A DNA stretch of 64,000 nucleotides from the NCBI GenBank assembly GCA_036936605.1, contig JAUPFV010000004.1, positions 89,802,334 to 89,866,333 on the forward strand. The letters are read 5' to 3'. The DNA is from Limnanthes douglasii subsp. nivea (taxonomy: Eukaryota > Streptophyta > Magnoliopsida > Brassicales > Limnanthaceae). The position numbers were made by a program, and so were the translations under genes. Positions 1 to 12,051 of this stretch are shown here, piece by piece. The notes beneath the pieces are model-generated. The model saw nothing but the letters and a program-made list of their open reading frames with translations, had not been told where the DNA came from and searched no databases. Position 1 is the stretch's first letter, and each line of letters opens with the position of its first letter.

Positions 1-203
1 GCTTGTGACTAGAAGAGTAAGCATCATCAAATGACCCTCATTTCCATGCACTTTTAGATGATAATACAAAATCACATCAGTTTCGTTTGTTGTCCTTATA
101 GTAAAATGAGCATCACCATACTCAGATCATCATCTTTGGGTTGTTCTACGGGCTCTTGATAATACAACCTCGACCACCTCGCCATGACTAGGGGGCTACT
201 ATT
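1..203 (+). other. Sequence left of TE-A ending in a polypurine-tract-like run
   Basis: No coding frame is recognisable. The last 16 bases (188-203, ctagggggctactatt) resemble a polypurine tract and sit directly against the LTR that starts at 204. The other TE-A LTR is preceded by a related run at 10551-10564. A polypurine tract normally precedes a 3' LTR, so this stretch may be the tail of another element of the same family to the left of the window. That is inference. Confidence 0.35.
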
Positions 204-959
204 TGATAAAGACTAAATTATCAGACCTCGCGAGTCGGACCAATAAGCTATTGGATCGTAGTTTTTATTATTGTATCAATGTAATAGATATGTAATATTA
301 TGAATATTTCATGTAATAAAGTATAGTTATTTATGATCTTGGTTTATATGGGTTTGGATTATCCAAACCAACCCATTAATCATGTAATCCCACTTGGTCT
401 CAAATCTTTTATATAAAGCTTATTTTAAGCTTTAGACTAATACACAGTATTTACTCTCAATCATCTCTTGCACACTTTCTGATACATAGTAAACGCAGAG
501 AAGCCAATATAGGGAAAATTTAATTTTATTTATCAAAATTCAACCCCCTTACATCGTAAACAAAGTCTGTTTAAATAAGGGTTCGAATGAAAACCCTAAT
601 ACGAAAATATCAAACAATATCATAAAGTAATAAAAAATTCGAAATAAAATAGTAAACGACTCCGAATGCCCAAAAAACTCCATATGTCACGAGCATAGCT
701 GGTGACTTCAACTCGTGGCATCGTTCCCTTCGAAATAAGGTGTTGTGGGTCAAAATCGGACACCGGGAGCTCCGAAACTGTCAATTCGCTGTATTCTTTG
801 GGTGATCGCCTATCTTCATAAATTCTACCGCTAATCTGTCTGCATCACTTTCCCCATATATAGTTAATACCTAAAGGAGTAAATCTCTCTAAAAATTATC
901 CAAATTTCATTAAATCTTTGTATGATGAAAATACCATTTAGAAATTTTTAGAAACATCA
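204..959 (+). repeat. TE-A 5' LTR, enlarged by an internal insertion
   Basis: Starts TGATAAAG and ends gaaacatca, matching the 3' LTR at 10565-10940. A TATA-like box, tatataaag, lies at 410-418 and recurs in the 3' LTR at 10768-10776, consistent with + strand transcription. It is 756 bp against 376 bp in the partner LTR; nearly all the excess is a block at 480-852. A primer-binding site directly downstream shows that it acts as the 5' LTR of TE-A. Confidence 0.8.
480..852. repeat. About 373-bp insertion inside the TE-A 5' LTR
   Basis: This block is absent from the 3' LTR. The heptamer cactttc occurs at 473-479 and again at 846-852, so it looks like a small element with a 7-bp target duplication. 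No terminal inverted repeat, poly-A tail or tRNA-like box is obvious. The part around 720-830 is more GC-rich than its surroundings. Family unknown. Confidence 0.5.
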
Positions 960-960
960 G

Positions 961-980
961 CGGTGACTATAGAATGAGTC
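961..980 (+). other. TE-A primer-binding site (tRNA-Arg type, decayed)
   Basis: The 20 bases align with the complement of the 3' end of plant tRNA-Arg as seen in TE-2, with about 14 of 20 matches. Most mismatches are C-to-T or G-to-A, as expected for a long-methylated copy. It starts 1 nt after the LTR. The tRNA assignment is from memory. Confidence 0.6.
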
Positions 981-1089
981 TAGATAGGTACCAATATGCA
1001 AACATCCGAAACTTTAATATTTCAACTTCATTTTTGAAACCTGTAGGCGGATAGATTTTGAGATACAAGTGGGTCGTGTAGTAGTTATC

Positions 1090-2700
1090 GAAGGAGTCAA
1101 GACCGGAGAAAGGTCCGGTTAGCAAACTACCGAATATAAATGAAGAGAAGCATGAATGGTTAATCCTTGAAGACCATCTTGATCGGTTGCACGAGGAAAT
1201 CGATGCATTGAAATCATTAAAATAAGCAATGACGGATCAACCTAGAAAGGTCCACTCAGAAGTCCAAAAGCTTGGGGATGAAGAGGGCTGTGAGGGAGAA
1301 GCTGGGAAAATGCCAAAGAGGTTGATTGAACAAAAACTACCATTCCTTGAAAAAAGAACGAAGGACAAGGTATCGAATCTATCCTTCAGAGTCTAGTGAG
1401 TATTTATGTCTGATTCCGAGGCATTTTCCTCTTCCTCGAATAGGGATCATCATCATAAAAAAAGAAGAAATTACGATGGTAAGAATTATTCTAAGAAACA
1501 CATTAATCGATATCAAAACACGTAGCACGAGTAAACAAAATAATAAGATCCTTTAAAGGGCAAGGATAGAGTGGTAGCTGAGGGAAGGGTCAAACAACAG
1601 GAAATTATGGTACTGATCCAGGAAAGTTCAGCTTTGTTATAGGGGGCTCAGCGAACCATGGTTTTAACTATCAAGCAAATAATCAGTTTGATATTCAATC
1701 CAAGCAAGGCCTTTATGCAATACCTAATAATGGCCACAAGTATAGTCAGGGACATAGATTGATAAATATATAAAATAGAGAAGTTTGATGGTAATAGAGA
1801 TCCGGATAACCACTGAAAGCACTTTACAAACTTTATGATGAATTGCGGCGATATTGATAAGTTGTTTTGTCGAGGTTTCTCTAAAATGTTTAAGGATAGT
1901 ATTATGAAGTGATACAATAGACTTCCGCAGGTTTCTATCAAACATTTTGATATGTTCTGATCATATTTAAACGGTATTTGGTGGGAAGTAATAAGATATG
2001 GGTGGAGCAGAGATACGATAATCTAGTTTTGTCAATTGGTTGGGGAGTGTTTGAAATATTATACTAAATATTTCATTCTTACAAAAATATAGTCGGGTGA
2101 TTGTTATGAACAAGTGTTTGTTGCTTCTTTCATACAATGGCTTCTCTCCGGAGATTTAACTGATGAAGTAACTAGCAAATAAATCTTAACATTTAAGGTT
2201 GTATTAGATCAAGTTGAGAAGCAAGTTAGACTGGAGGAGTCAAAAAATATTAAAATTGATCCCTTTGCAAAGAAAGTTTCCGTAGTATTCTACCTCAGTT
2301 TATCAACAGCAACATGTCCAAAACATTCAACATCAGGTAGCTACTACTTTTCGTCTGAAGGGAACAAATCAGACTTTACCTTAACTTATGAGAAATCAAC
2401 ACCCACAAGGTCAACGACATAGACCTAGAATGAATCAATGGGTCTGACTTGATTACTATGTTGAACTAACATAGATCATCGCTACTATTTTTGAAATGAT
2501 GCAAAATTTTGTTAATTTAGAAAACCACTTCCAATTTAAAGTCTAAGATAAGTACAAAATAACTGATTTTTCAAGTATCATAATGATGTAGGCCATGAAA
2601 CAAAGAGATCTCATAGCTTTAAACCATGAAACTAACCATTTTTGTTAAAGCATAATTTGGGTGTTGATAACATATACTAGTGGGAAATCAGTTGGTCTGA
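1090..2700 (+). pseudogene. gag: TE-A gag remnant
   Basis: Structural capsid/nucleocapsid protein remnant. Around 1139-1222 an acidic helix region matches the start of gag in TE-1 to TE-3 (EERDRLKGEIEALRA-like). At 1771-1945 the capsid core is recognisable: a KFDGNRDPDNH-like stretch, then a NFMMN-like stretch and a YNRLPQ-like stretch, matching 'YDGxKDPDNHLEQF' and 'ALKWYNSLPQG' in TE-3. Near 2563-2620 a KYHNDVGHE-like stretch corresponds to the zinc-knuckle-like CxxH...GHTxxDC of the younger copies, with cysteines lost. Many stops and frameshifts break the frame, so no product is expected. Confidence 0.75.
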
Positions 2701-2734
2701 TGCAATGAAATCGAGGTTGCACCCAAGTAGGGAA

Positions 2735-3292
2735 ATGCAATGGTCATAGTCGGACCTTACAATGAGTTGGATGTAGATTCTGGGTATCTTGACCTTGATC
2801 ATAACCGAATGAGTGTTATGGTGATTGATGAACCCAACAATGAGGGTTAAGACCTTGTGTGTATTATGTAAATCACTAACTATGTTCGAAGGAGATACCG
2901 TAACAGGGCCTTCTGGCTATTCGTGTAAGACGTATGTTGTAAGTTTGCAGACTCAATTAGAAGGATAATGTCTACCCGTCTTTACAAAGATCCAATTTCA
3001 TTTATTGTTTTTTTTATTATGATGATATCATGTTCATATCCGCTTACAAACAAATAGATAAGCCTTTTTCATAATGATGTGGGATTCAATATGATCACTA
3101 CTGATGTAATCAAAGAATTCGATAGGGTGTTATTGGGTCGAAGACCCTTTAAGAAAAGTGTAAGATTTCTTTCCATAGTGGTGGATGGACCAACCTCATA
3201 CAACGCAATCTTCGACAGATCATGGTTATCAAGAATACATGTTGTTGCCTTAACTATCTATCATTGTTTGAAATATGCTATCGATGGGCAGT
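2735..3292 (+). pseudogene. TE-A protease region remnant
   Basis: Aspartic protease region that would process the polyprotein. 2737-2840 encodes a stretch like the gag-protease linker of the other copies (ESEYLDPD-like, here DSGYLDLD). The open stretch 3079-3294 matches the C-terminal protease part of TE-2 and TE-3: a TDVIKEF block, LLGRRPFKKSVRFL, SYNAIF and SWLSRIHVVA. The catalytic DTGSS segment cannot be found and appears deleted or decayed before 3060. The stop at 3292-3294 falls close to where the younger copies also terminate gag-protease. Confidence 0.7.
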
Positions 3293-3529
3293 AGGAGTTT
3301 TCTGTAATATGGTTTTTATTTATTAAAATAATGCTAGGCATCCTAGACAGATAAAATACTTCATTTATAGCTTATAGCTCGATAAAAAGTACCTAGAGAA
3401 TGTTATGTTACTTATCTGGCTCCTAAGACAATAACAAATATTGAAACAAAGAAATAATAACAATTATTAGAATTTACTTCAGAGTAAACTTTTGTAGATG
3501 ATCTGAGGGAGAAGTCTAGTTCGGTAACA

Positions 3530-4990
3530 CCTAACGATGATATTGAAGTTTATACCTTCTCAAGCAGAAATTCTTTTCAGGATTGGAGCATGCTTGTCAT
3601 CGGTTGTAACAGAACAACAACTATCATCTTATAAAATAATTTACATATGTTTGCATGGTGCACCAAGGACGTCACAAGACTCTATGAGAGTATTATTTTG
3701 CATAAACTTGCCAGTACGATCTAATGTGCATTCTATTATTCAGAAACAAAAAGCTTACTCTGTTGAAAAGTCTGAAGCCATTGTTGCAGAAGTAGATCGA
3801 TTAAAAAAAGTAGGCCATATCTGAGAATCTCAGATGCCGTTGTGGGCAGCACATCCGGTGCTCGTGAAGAATAAGAATGAGAAATGATGCATGTGCGTTG
3901 ACTTTATAGAGTTAAACAAAGCATGTCCGAAGGATCCTTTACATGTCCCTAGAATTGACCATTTGATAGACTAAAGTTTGGGTAATATTCTCTTATCATT
4001 TATGTATGTGTTTATGGGGTATAACCCGATACAAATGGATCTGAAGAACTAAGACAATACCATTAATAATTGAAAGGTATTGCATGACTACAAATTAATG
4101 TCGTTTGGATTAAAAAATGATGGGACTACTTATTAGCGTCTAGTAACTAAATTTATGATAGCCACATGTGAAGGAATGTTGAAGTTTATATTGATGATAT
4201 GTTAGTAAAAACACAAGGATAAAAATCATTTTTCCGATTTAGAGGAAACTTTTGGTAACTTGAAGACCATTAACCTAAAATTCAATCCGTAAAAATTTAC
4301 GTTTGGAGTTTGATACGAAAAATTATTAGGTTATATAGTTAGAGAAAAGGGGATTGAAGATGATCATGTACAATTAAATGCTATAACTACCATAACTCTT
4401 GCAAAATCTATCAAATATGTGCAAATTTTAATTGAAAGGTTAGCGGTTTTAAACATATATATATCGAGGTATTCGGACAAGTGTGCACTATTGTTTCACG
4501 TACCAAATACGGTAAATATGTTCAATTAGATTCTGGAATATGACAGAGCCTTTACAAAAATAAAAGAACACATATCCTTTTTAGATATTTTGAGCACCGG
4601 TTATGGCGGAGAAACTATTTATGTACATAGTCGTGATAGATTATGTAGTAAGTGTGGGTTTGGTCAGATAAGTTGAAAGTTATATACCCAGTTTATTATG
4701 CAAGTAAAAGCTATTAGATGCTGAAAATGGTACTTAAAGCTAGAAAATTAGCTTTGGCCTAGTAGTGGCATCGCAAAAAATATGGCTATATTTCCAAAAC
4801 TATTATATTATACTCTGAACCTCCTTTACACTTAGGAATGTGTTGGAAAAGCCAGATGTATCAATTTAGATGACTAAATGGTCAATGAAATTAGGAGACT
4901 ACGACATCAAGTTTCAACCCAAAACAACAGTGAATGCTTAGGCTTTGACAAACTTTCTAGTTGAGTTTCATTCTGAACGACCTGAGCGTG
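3530..4990 (+). pseudogene. TE-A reverse transcriptase and first RNase H remnant
   Basis: Copied the element RNA into DNA. The SVEKSEAIVAEVDRLKK stretch (near 3757-3810) and PLWAAHPVLVK, then DFIELNKACPKDP, follow the order of the TE-2 RT. The YIDD catalytic box is still readable at 4187-4198 followed by MLVK. GYIVREKGI (near 4330) and a connection region follow, then RNase H up to about 4990. There are stops in every domain and several frameshifts. The intact YIDD is probably chance survival rather than activity. Confidence 0.8.
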
Positions 4991-5009
4991 GGCCAGATAT
5001 TGTGAGCCT

Positions 5010-6731
5010 CGGAATGAGTGGGTGATTCTAAATTATGGGCGCTCAAGCTTTTGAGGTTGTGGATTCAAGGTTCAGTTGTTGTTTCCATCCATATAATTAA
5101 TGTACCAAGCAATACACTTTGGTTCAAATTATCAAACAATGAGGCATAATACGAAGCAGCCTTGGCAAGACTACATCTAGTACAAATCTATGGGGCCAAA
5201 AAAGTTTGTCTTATAAGTGTTCACAACTTCTTATTAACTATGCATCAAGCTAGGCTGATACGAGAAAAGATCATTTGGTAAAATACCTAAAAGTATTGAA
5301 AGAGTTAGCAACTTTCTTTGAGTATGTCAAGTACAAATACACTCACCGGGCCAAAACTCAACAGTTGATTCCTTAGCTATTATTGCATATACGGAGGGAT
5401 ATTTATGCATACTGGAACAAGAGAACCCTTCCATAACATTAATTTTTGAGCTAAAAGATAGACAAAAAAATAAGCATTCCAAATTTTGATGGCCTTGGAA
5501 AAAGATTATAGATATGAGCTCAAGGAATTTCTAATCAAATGGACTTTTCCAGTCGACAAAGCATTGGCTAAAAAGTTAAAGTTCAAGGAACATGGATTCA
5601 CAATCTTTGGAAACACACTATATAAAAAATCTTTAAGCCAACCACTATTGTGGTGCCTCAGAGATAACAAATCATAAATGATGCTATCTCAATTATATAA
5701 CGGGGATGGATCTTTTAATTGTGGTTATAAAACTTGACAATATGCGTTTTATTGGTTGGGTATTATTGGCCTTGTATCATGGTGGATTCCAAAGACTTGG
5801 TAAGATGATGAGATACCTTCTCACGATTTTCAAATGTAATACATGTGTCTGCTATACCACTTGATTCATTTTCCAGAAGATTACTTATCAACAGATGAGG
5901 GTTGGACCTTGTTGGACCTTCGCCTGTGACTTTCAGAGAACGTTAAACCATCATTGTCCTTAATGATTATTTGTCTAAATAGTTGGAAGTAGAGCTCTAT
6001 ATTATTAAATTAATCTTATCTTAAATATATTGTAGGTTTGGAATTCCAAGAAGAATTACCATAGATAATCTCCCTAAATTTGAAAACTGGGACATGGAAG
6101 CGTTTTGTTCCTCCAAGAGTTTCTAGCATTGTTTTTTTTATCATTTTTTATCTTCAGGCTAACGGCCAACAAGAGGTAACAAACCCGACTATCTTTGATG
6201 GCTTGATAAAATATTTGGAGGGGCTTCCTGAAAATGGTAGAGTTATTTACAATAAGTTTATGGGCTAACCGAACTACATCCCGGACAACAACCCAAAAAT
6301 CTCATTCTAAATTAGTTTATCGAATGGTTGTGGTAACCTTACTCGAATTCATCCTCACATATTTATGAGTCACAAATTACTCTGAATCAATTAATGATGA
6401 GGGGTGAAGAGACGAACTAGATTTAATTGAGGAAAAGATAACAAGGGCACAGCTCAGATTTTTTCATTATCAAAATCTGATGACAAGAAAGTATACATCA
6501 TATGTCCAACAGATAAAATTAAGAGTGGTGGACAAAGTTCTAAAAAATATATTCCTGTACACTAAAGATAAACTGTTAGGGAAGTCAATACTGAATGGGA
6601 AACAACCTTATTTGGTTACTGAAAGAGTTAAACCTAGAACTTATCCAGAAAGAGATCAAGAACCCTTTTCGGTGCCGATGGAATATCGTCGTATCTCGGA
6701 TAATTGTAAAAATATAGTATATATTATCTAA
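5010..6731 (+). pseudogene. TE-A archaeal-type RNase H and integrase remnant
   Basis: The second, archaeal-like RNase H (about 5010-5430) is seen as QAIHFGSN-like and DSLAIIAYTEGY stretches that match TE-1 residues. Integrase follows (5690-6310), recognised by the decayed counterpart of the zinc-binding and DDE regions and by ANGQQEV at 6150-6175. The integrase C-terminus is open at 6480-6731 and contains KVLKNIFLYTKDKLLGK and KPRTYPE, matching the ends of the other pol genes. Heavily interrupted. Confidence 0.75.
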
Positions 6732-6899
6732 TTCTATGATGTAATGTCCGGGTACACATTGTTTCCTGCCCTAATGGCATTGGGAGGTTTTATTGAGGTG
6801 TTCAAATATTCATTTTTTATAAATGATTTTATCTTCTGTAACTCTTGTTTCATTGTTATTTGATTCAGATATTTTCCAGCAAAAATATTTAAATATTAA

Positions 6900-7047
6900 A
6901 AGGTTCCAACAATAGTTGGTCAAGTGCAAAAGATCCAACTTTAGTTGGTCAAAGTTAAGAGGTTCCAATAATAGTTGGTCATGTGTAAAAGATCCATCAT
7001 TAGTTGGCCATAATTAAAAAGTTCCAGCATTAGTTGATCAAGTGTAA
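6900..7047 (+). repeat. About five tandem 29-30 bp repeats between pol and the antisense gene
   Basis: Units alternate between an aggttccaacaatagttggt type and an agatccaactttagttggt type, giving a higher-order unit of about 59 bp. The core tagttggtca recurs in each. Tat/Ogre-type elements are known to carry tandem repeats in this untranslated region. I do not see the same unit in TE-1 to TE-3. Confidence 0.8.
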
Positions 7048-7329
7048 AGGATCGAAGTGAGTTTCATTGATCGGTTAAGAACTGATGGTTAGGTACGAAG
7101 TCTGTTTTGGTGAGCGGTTAGGGATTGATCGCCCTCAACTAGGAAGACTCTCATTATGCTAGTGAGGAATAAGTAATTTGTTTAAAGATGAAAAGTAATC
7201 TAGAAAAACAATTTATATTAATAAATTCCAAATACGATTACAAAATACCTTGGCCATACCAGGTATCCACAAAAATGTGATAATACAAAAAATGTGTGAA
7301 AGGAATATAATTAAAATGCCTTCAGACTC

Positions 7330-9970
7330 GTTTCATCGGCTTGACCATGGTTTTTGTTACTCTTGTCCTTAGGACTCTCCGGCTGTCGATCTTCCTCAGA
7401 ATTTCCACATTCTCAGAAGTTCTATCCTCGCCCTTTGTATCAGCAAATGAAATATCAATAGGTTTTTCCCCTTCAAGTACCAAGCCCTGAAAAGATCGAT
7501 GAACTATTCGTGTAAACTTCTAACCAATTTGTTTTTAATCTGAGCGCCCGACTTATCTAAAGAGCTTCTCAGCATATGCGTTAACTGTATCCTTTTGGTT
7601 TTTTGTAGCATGTTCCTTGAATGCTTTTAGATCCTTCTTGGATTTCTTAGTCGTCGCATTCTACTAATTTAATATATTCTGCAAGAGGTTTATTTGAACG
7701 TTATGCTCATTTTCCTCATCCTTTTACTTCTGATCTTTCTCTATCTCGTAGGCCTTTAGCTCATCAATCTTGGCTTCATGAGGGGATTTTCTTCCTAATA
7801 TCTTTTTTAGCCTATGCGACTTAGGTTTTTGGATTGATAGCATGATTCTTTTTTTCCTTAAAATATTTCTTACGAAGCTCACATTCTTTTTCAAAAGGAT
7901 GCAATGGTCTTATTGTGCTTTGCTACTTCCCTTTCTAATTAGGCAATGGGCTTGACGAAATTATGCAAAATAAGAGCATGGGTGTCCTCTTCTTTTAGTT
8001 GGAAGAGAGGAGTTCAATAGAACCCTCTGGATTTGGATACTTTCCTCCCATATTTTCAATATCCAACTCTTTTAGATTTGGAGATGTTTCTTCGAGGTTT
8101 TTATTATCCAACTCTTTCGGAGGACCTACTGGACTTTGACCTTCAACTACTCTTTCATCTTGCTCCAGAAGAGAGGAGGAATAAATCTTAGATGTTTGAG
8201 TAGTGTGGTGCTCAAATATTGGAGGAATTCTCGCTTGATATGTGGCACAAACAATTCTCAACCTCATCTTTGTCTTCTTTTTCCTTCTCATCTTCTCACT
8301 ACTTGGCTTTTTCCTTTTGTGATCGTTTAATACGCTTTATTTTTTCTTCTTTTTCAGGTTCTGATTTTATTCTAGTATTTATCTCACTGTAGCCTCAACA
8401 ACTTCTTTTTTTGACTCATCGAATTGCTTCACCTCTGCGATACCAATAGTTACTCTTTTGTGTCCGAACCACCACCATCATCTTTTTTAATTTTTTGGGT
8501 TGAAGCCCTTTTCTTGGTCGGAAGATAAACCTTACCATCGATAACTTCTACTCAAATAAGGACTTCTATTGCAAACGGAAGAGTCGTGAATTGCTCACAT
8601 GATAAATTAAGCTTTGACTGCGTTCACCAAAAGTGACTCCAAACGAAGTTGGTCGAAATAAATAATTGTGAAACCTATTCTACCAGTGCTCTTCAGCCCA
8701 CTAGTGTAATATTTTGAAAGTCTCTTCATACACTTGCAGATGATGTTATTTGGACTGTATAGCCGCAAAAAGGATAAAAACATAAGTCTCGAATGTTGAA
8801 ACTTGATACTAATTTAATTCGTAATAAAAAGAATATGAACTTACATGTGCTTTGGCATTCTTTTGGCAATCTGCTCGGATTGCTCCTCGTGGAGATCTTC
8901 TGGCCATTATTTTAACGGTCACTCACAAAAAAAGAAATGGTACTTCTAAACTTTTTGAACCTCTAAAATATCATTTTTCTACTTTACACTCATTCTTTAG
9001 AGTAATGAAGTAGTTAGAGGATTTAAGGATTCCTTGACAACCTTGTGAATGTCACGAACTGCCTCATTGATATCTCAATCATAGACATCATTTACGCCAT
9101 GATGCACGACATTAACGTGAACCAAGTATTTGGACTTGCTTGACTAGGACACATACCAACCAGCTCAATATACCGAACTAATTTTGGATCCAACGGGAAC
9201 TAGATCCCCCAATTTTGCACGTCTGGTAGACAACCAACTTTTTTTATGCAGCAGCAAGTGACGTCTCTATTGGCCTTGGTAGGAATATATTCATCTCCTT
9301 CAAGATTCTCTATCATGCATGAAGACCATACCCCCCCCCCCTCGAGATAATAGTTGTAAATAATCTCGTAGAGAGAGAGATCAATTATTTGTTCCAGACA
9401 CTTTAGAAGTTAGACTCGACTGCCTCGACTATCAAATAAGACAACTCCTTTTTTGCTCCTTTTTTTTATTGCATTTTGCCTTCAAAAATTTCCTCTCGGT
9501 CTCCTTGATAACTTATGCATCCCTCTACTACCGGTCTGCTTATCCGTCTCATCAACCAGTCGCATCGGGTTATCTCCAACGTTGCCCTTAGCTGATTGCT
9601 CCGGGTGTGTGTCTTGGGTGGTTAGAGAATCTTTTGTTAACTCCTTCTTCTTTGTATGAAGGTCGGAAGAATGACTTTTCTTCTAAAAAACTACTGATTT
9701 TCTTACTGTAGAGTTTCTTTCATTGTCTGAATACCCCACTGCGATGAAACGTGATTGACTTCTATCACAAGTATCTGATTGGCCCTGACTAGCATTGAAG
9801 GCCTATTGTAGGAAAACTTGACTCTGAAGTTAAATAGTTAAATGATGGGTTGGGGCTTTTCTTCTTCTAGAAGCGCAACAACTCTTCTAGATTTGTTTTT
9901 TCGCTTTGACTTTATCTGAGAGACTAAACCAATTAGTTAGGATGTTATCGGCACGAAAAAAAATAACTCT
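7330..9970 (-). pseudogene. TE-A antisense ORF (aORF) remnant
   Basis: Counterpart of the antisense gene in TE-1 to TE-3, running opposite to gag-pol. Near 9940 the minus strand reads NILTNWFSLSDK, matching the N-terminal RNxLIRGGWLNLSELEK of TE-1; the ATG itself is lost. At 9115-9230 it reads NWG, FPLDPKLVRYIELVGMCPS and SPNTWFTLMSCIMA, a clear match to FPLDPEILRYFHLIKLCPS and SPNAWYTLMTCIMA in TE-1. A lysine/glutamate-rich, coiled-coil-like tail spans about 7330-8300, with one open stretch at 8291-7995. Stops and frameshifts throughout. It shows that the antisense gene predates the split of these families. Confidence 0.7.
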
Positions 9971-10550
9971 GAAGATAAGGCTTAAACTTTCGTCGGATAA
10001 ATCTTTTGTGGTGGCTATCAGACTGAAAACTAAGGGTTTCAGTGGTAAAAATGTGGAGATTTTCTATCTATCTATATAAATGGTTAAGGAATGAAGTAAT
10101 ACGGAAAGAGGGAGGCATATATTTATAAAGGGAAGTATGAAAGCCCAACAACTACTTCCTACTGCCTAGTGGATCTAGGCTTTGGGAAATAGAAAGATTT
10201 CTCCTAATGGATACTTACGTAGGAAAGTGAAATATTTCAAGAAATATATCATGTTTCTTCACTCATAGAGTAGATCGTGGGTCAAATGCCTCTATAACAC
10301 ATGTACAACATTAGAACTACGTATAGAAATTTCTAGAGCAATAGTGATTAAAAGTCAGGTTATCCTACTCTAAGCTACTCGAGTAAACCTAAACCATATG
10401 AGCAGTTATATCCAAAGTAACTCCAAAATCAGTGAGGACTATCCAATCTAGAGTTGTTCAAATCGACTAGAGTCGGTGAAAAACCTGTGTATGCATGATT
10501 TAATCTAGAAACAATACTAGAGTAAATTCTCCCAAAGTATATTCACAAGC

Positions 10551-10564
10551 ACTAAGAGGACTAC
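10551..10564 (+). other. TE-A polypurine tract
   Basis: actaagaggactac lies immediately before the 3' LTR. It is purine-rich, as expected for the plus-strand priming site. Confidence 0.55.
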
Positions 10565-10940
10565 TGATAAGGACTCAATTATTCGACCAACAAGTTGGAC
10601 AGATAAGTTATTGCACCAAAATTTGTATTGTTGTATCAATATAATAAATATATAATATTAGGTTAATTATTTTAGTAAAGTATAATTATTTATGAGTTTA
10701 GTTATATGGGCTTGATTATCCAAATGGACACATTAATTATGTTAGCCCACTTGGGCTCCAGTTTATTATATAAAGCCTATTTTTAGACTAATACATAACA
10801 TTTACTCTCAACCACCTCTGGTAGACTTTCCCTCTCTACAATTAATACCTAAAGTAGCTCAATAATATTACTAAATATTATCCAAATTTTATTTATTGTA
10901 TTTATTAAAAAACACCATTTAGAAGTTTTTAGAAACATCA
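10565..10940 (+). repeat. TE-A 3' LTR
   Basis: Starts TGATAAGG and ends gaaacatca. Homologous to 204-959 without the 373-bp insertion. Shares tatataaag (10768-10776) and the closing segment around ccatttagaagtttttagaaac. Divergence from the 5' copy is large by eye, which makes this an old insertion. Confidence 0.8.
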
Positions 10941-11475
10941 TTGATAATGGAATTATCTTTTAGGTTGTATGTCATACTTTGGACCGACTTTAGTTGTATT
11001 AATTGTCTGTTAACCACAATCTGATAAAAGACTCTTTGTATGTATGGGTCAACAGAGCTCAAAACCCCATATTTGGCACTATAAATATAGTATGTCACTT
11101 CACTTGGGAACGATGAACAATCATTATTCTATCATAGCATTTAATATTTAATCTCTCTCTATTAAAGTTTTCTCTCTACATTAAATTTCTAAGATATTAT
11201 GGTGAGTCGAACCCGGACACATCACACTATATGATCCAAATATATTATATTCTTCATATTTTTATTGGATCTACTTGATGTCATTATTTCTTATTTTTTC
11301 ACTTTCTTGATAGAGTTTGAACTTATTTGAATAATTTTATTTTGTTTCCAAATGTGGAAGAAAATATTCATTTTGAGTGACTTAATTTTCTAACAATAGT
11401 TCAATGATTGACATTAAAACTACCCATCTTATACTTGAATATCACTCTACCCTGAACCTTCCTTTAAGCTAATAT
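10941..11475. other. Gap between TE-A and TE-1, possible LTR fragment
   Basis: No coding sequence. 10942-11224 starts TGATAATGG, ends gacacatca and contains a TATA-like actataaatatag near 11080, so it could be a solo or partial Tat-type LTR. No target duplication supports this. 11225-11475 is plain AT-rich sequence into which TE-1 inserted. Confidence 0.3.
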
Positions 11476-11480
11476 TTTTT

Positions 11481-11885
11481 TGTGAGGTTTATTTTCGTCT
11501 GAAGGTAAGTTTATAATTTTTGTTTAGAGTTTTGTGGAAGTTTGTAAGTATTTAATGTTTAAGTAGAGAGTAGAGGGAGAATTAAGCATCCTGGTTGTAT
11601 TTAATTTTCATTACCCTCATTTAATGTTGGTGGTTGGGTATTTATACCCTTATAACTGGGTCTTATGGGCTTTCGGGTCATGTTTAATGGACACGGGTCA
11701 AGTTTAAGGACCTATGAGCTCTTAGTAGGAGAGCAGGCAGCTTAGTCAAGAAGTGTTTAGGCTTTAAGTACTTTAGTTCTTGTTCGAACAGTCCAATGGG
11801 TGAGGTGTTCGAACTGCCCTGTCCGGTTAGGTAGTCTTTGTCCGACTGTCCCTGTCCATAGTGGTAACAGAAACCGGACTCATCA
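11481..11885 (-). repeat. TE-1 3' LTR
   Basis: 405 bp, TGTGAGG to CTCATCA on the + strand. It lacks one G near the start relative to the 5' LTR (TGGTGAGG). The preceding ttttt is the target duplication. Confidence 0.9.
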
Positions 11886-11902
11886 GTAGCCCCTTTTTTA
11901 GG
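11886..11902 (-). other. TE-1 polypurine tract
   Basis: On the minus strand this reads cctaaaaaaggggctac and abuts the 3' LTR. The same 17 bases stand at the same place in TE-2. Confidence 0.85.
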
Positions 11903-12051
11903 TGTTTGTTCAAAAACCTTTGTTAAAACCTGAAAAACAGTCCGTGGATAGTGACAGTTTCATCCGGACAGGTCTTTCGAATTGTGTTATGGTTTTATCC
12001 GGACTGAAAAAAGCTCTTTGAATCTAAACGGTTTTTTGCCAAAGTTCATGG

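Larger units (their letters stand above)
204..10940 (+). mobile_element. TE-A: old Tat-lineage Ty3/Gypsy LTR retrotransposon, decayed
   Basis: Two related LTRs (204-959 and 10565-10940) both start TGATAA and end ACATCA. They bracket an Arg-tRNA-like primer site, remnants of gag, protease, RT, RNase H, second RNase H and integrase in order on +, a tandem repeat, and an antisense gene remnant on -. Coding remnants match TE-1 to TE-3 domain by domain but carry many stops and C-to-T type changes. No clear target-site duplication is visible (left flank ctatt, right flank ttgat). The antisense gene and dual RNase H place it in the Tat group (Ogre/Retand relatives). It is the oldest Tat element here. 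Confidence 0.85.

Noticed and set aside
6900..7047. CRISPR-like array
   Set aside because: Direct tandem units without unique spacers, in a plant retrotransposon.
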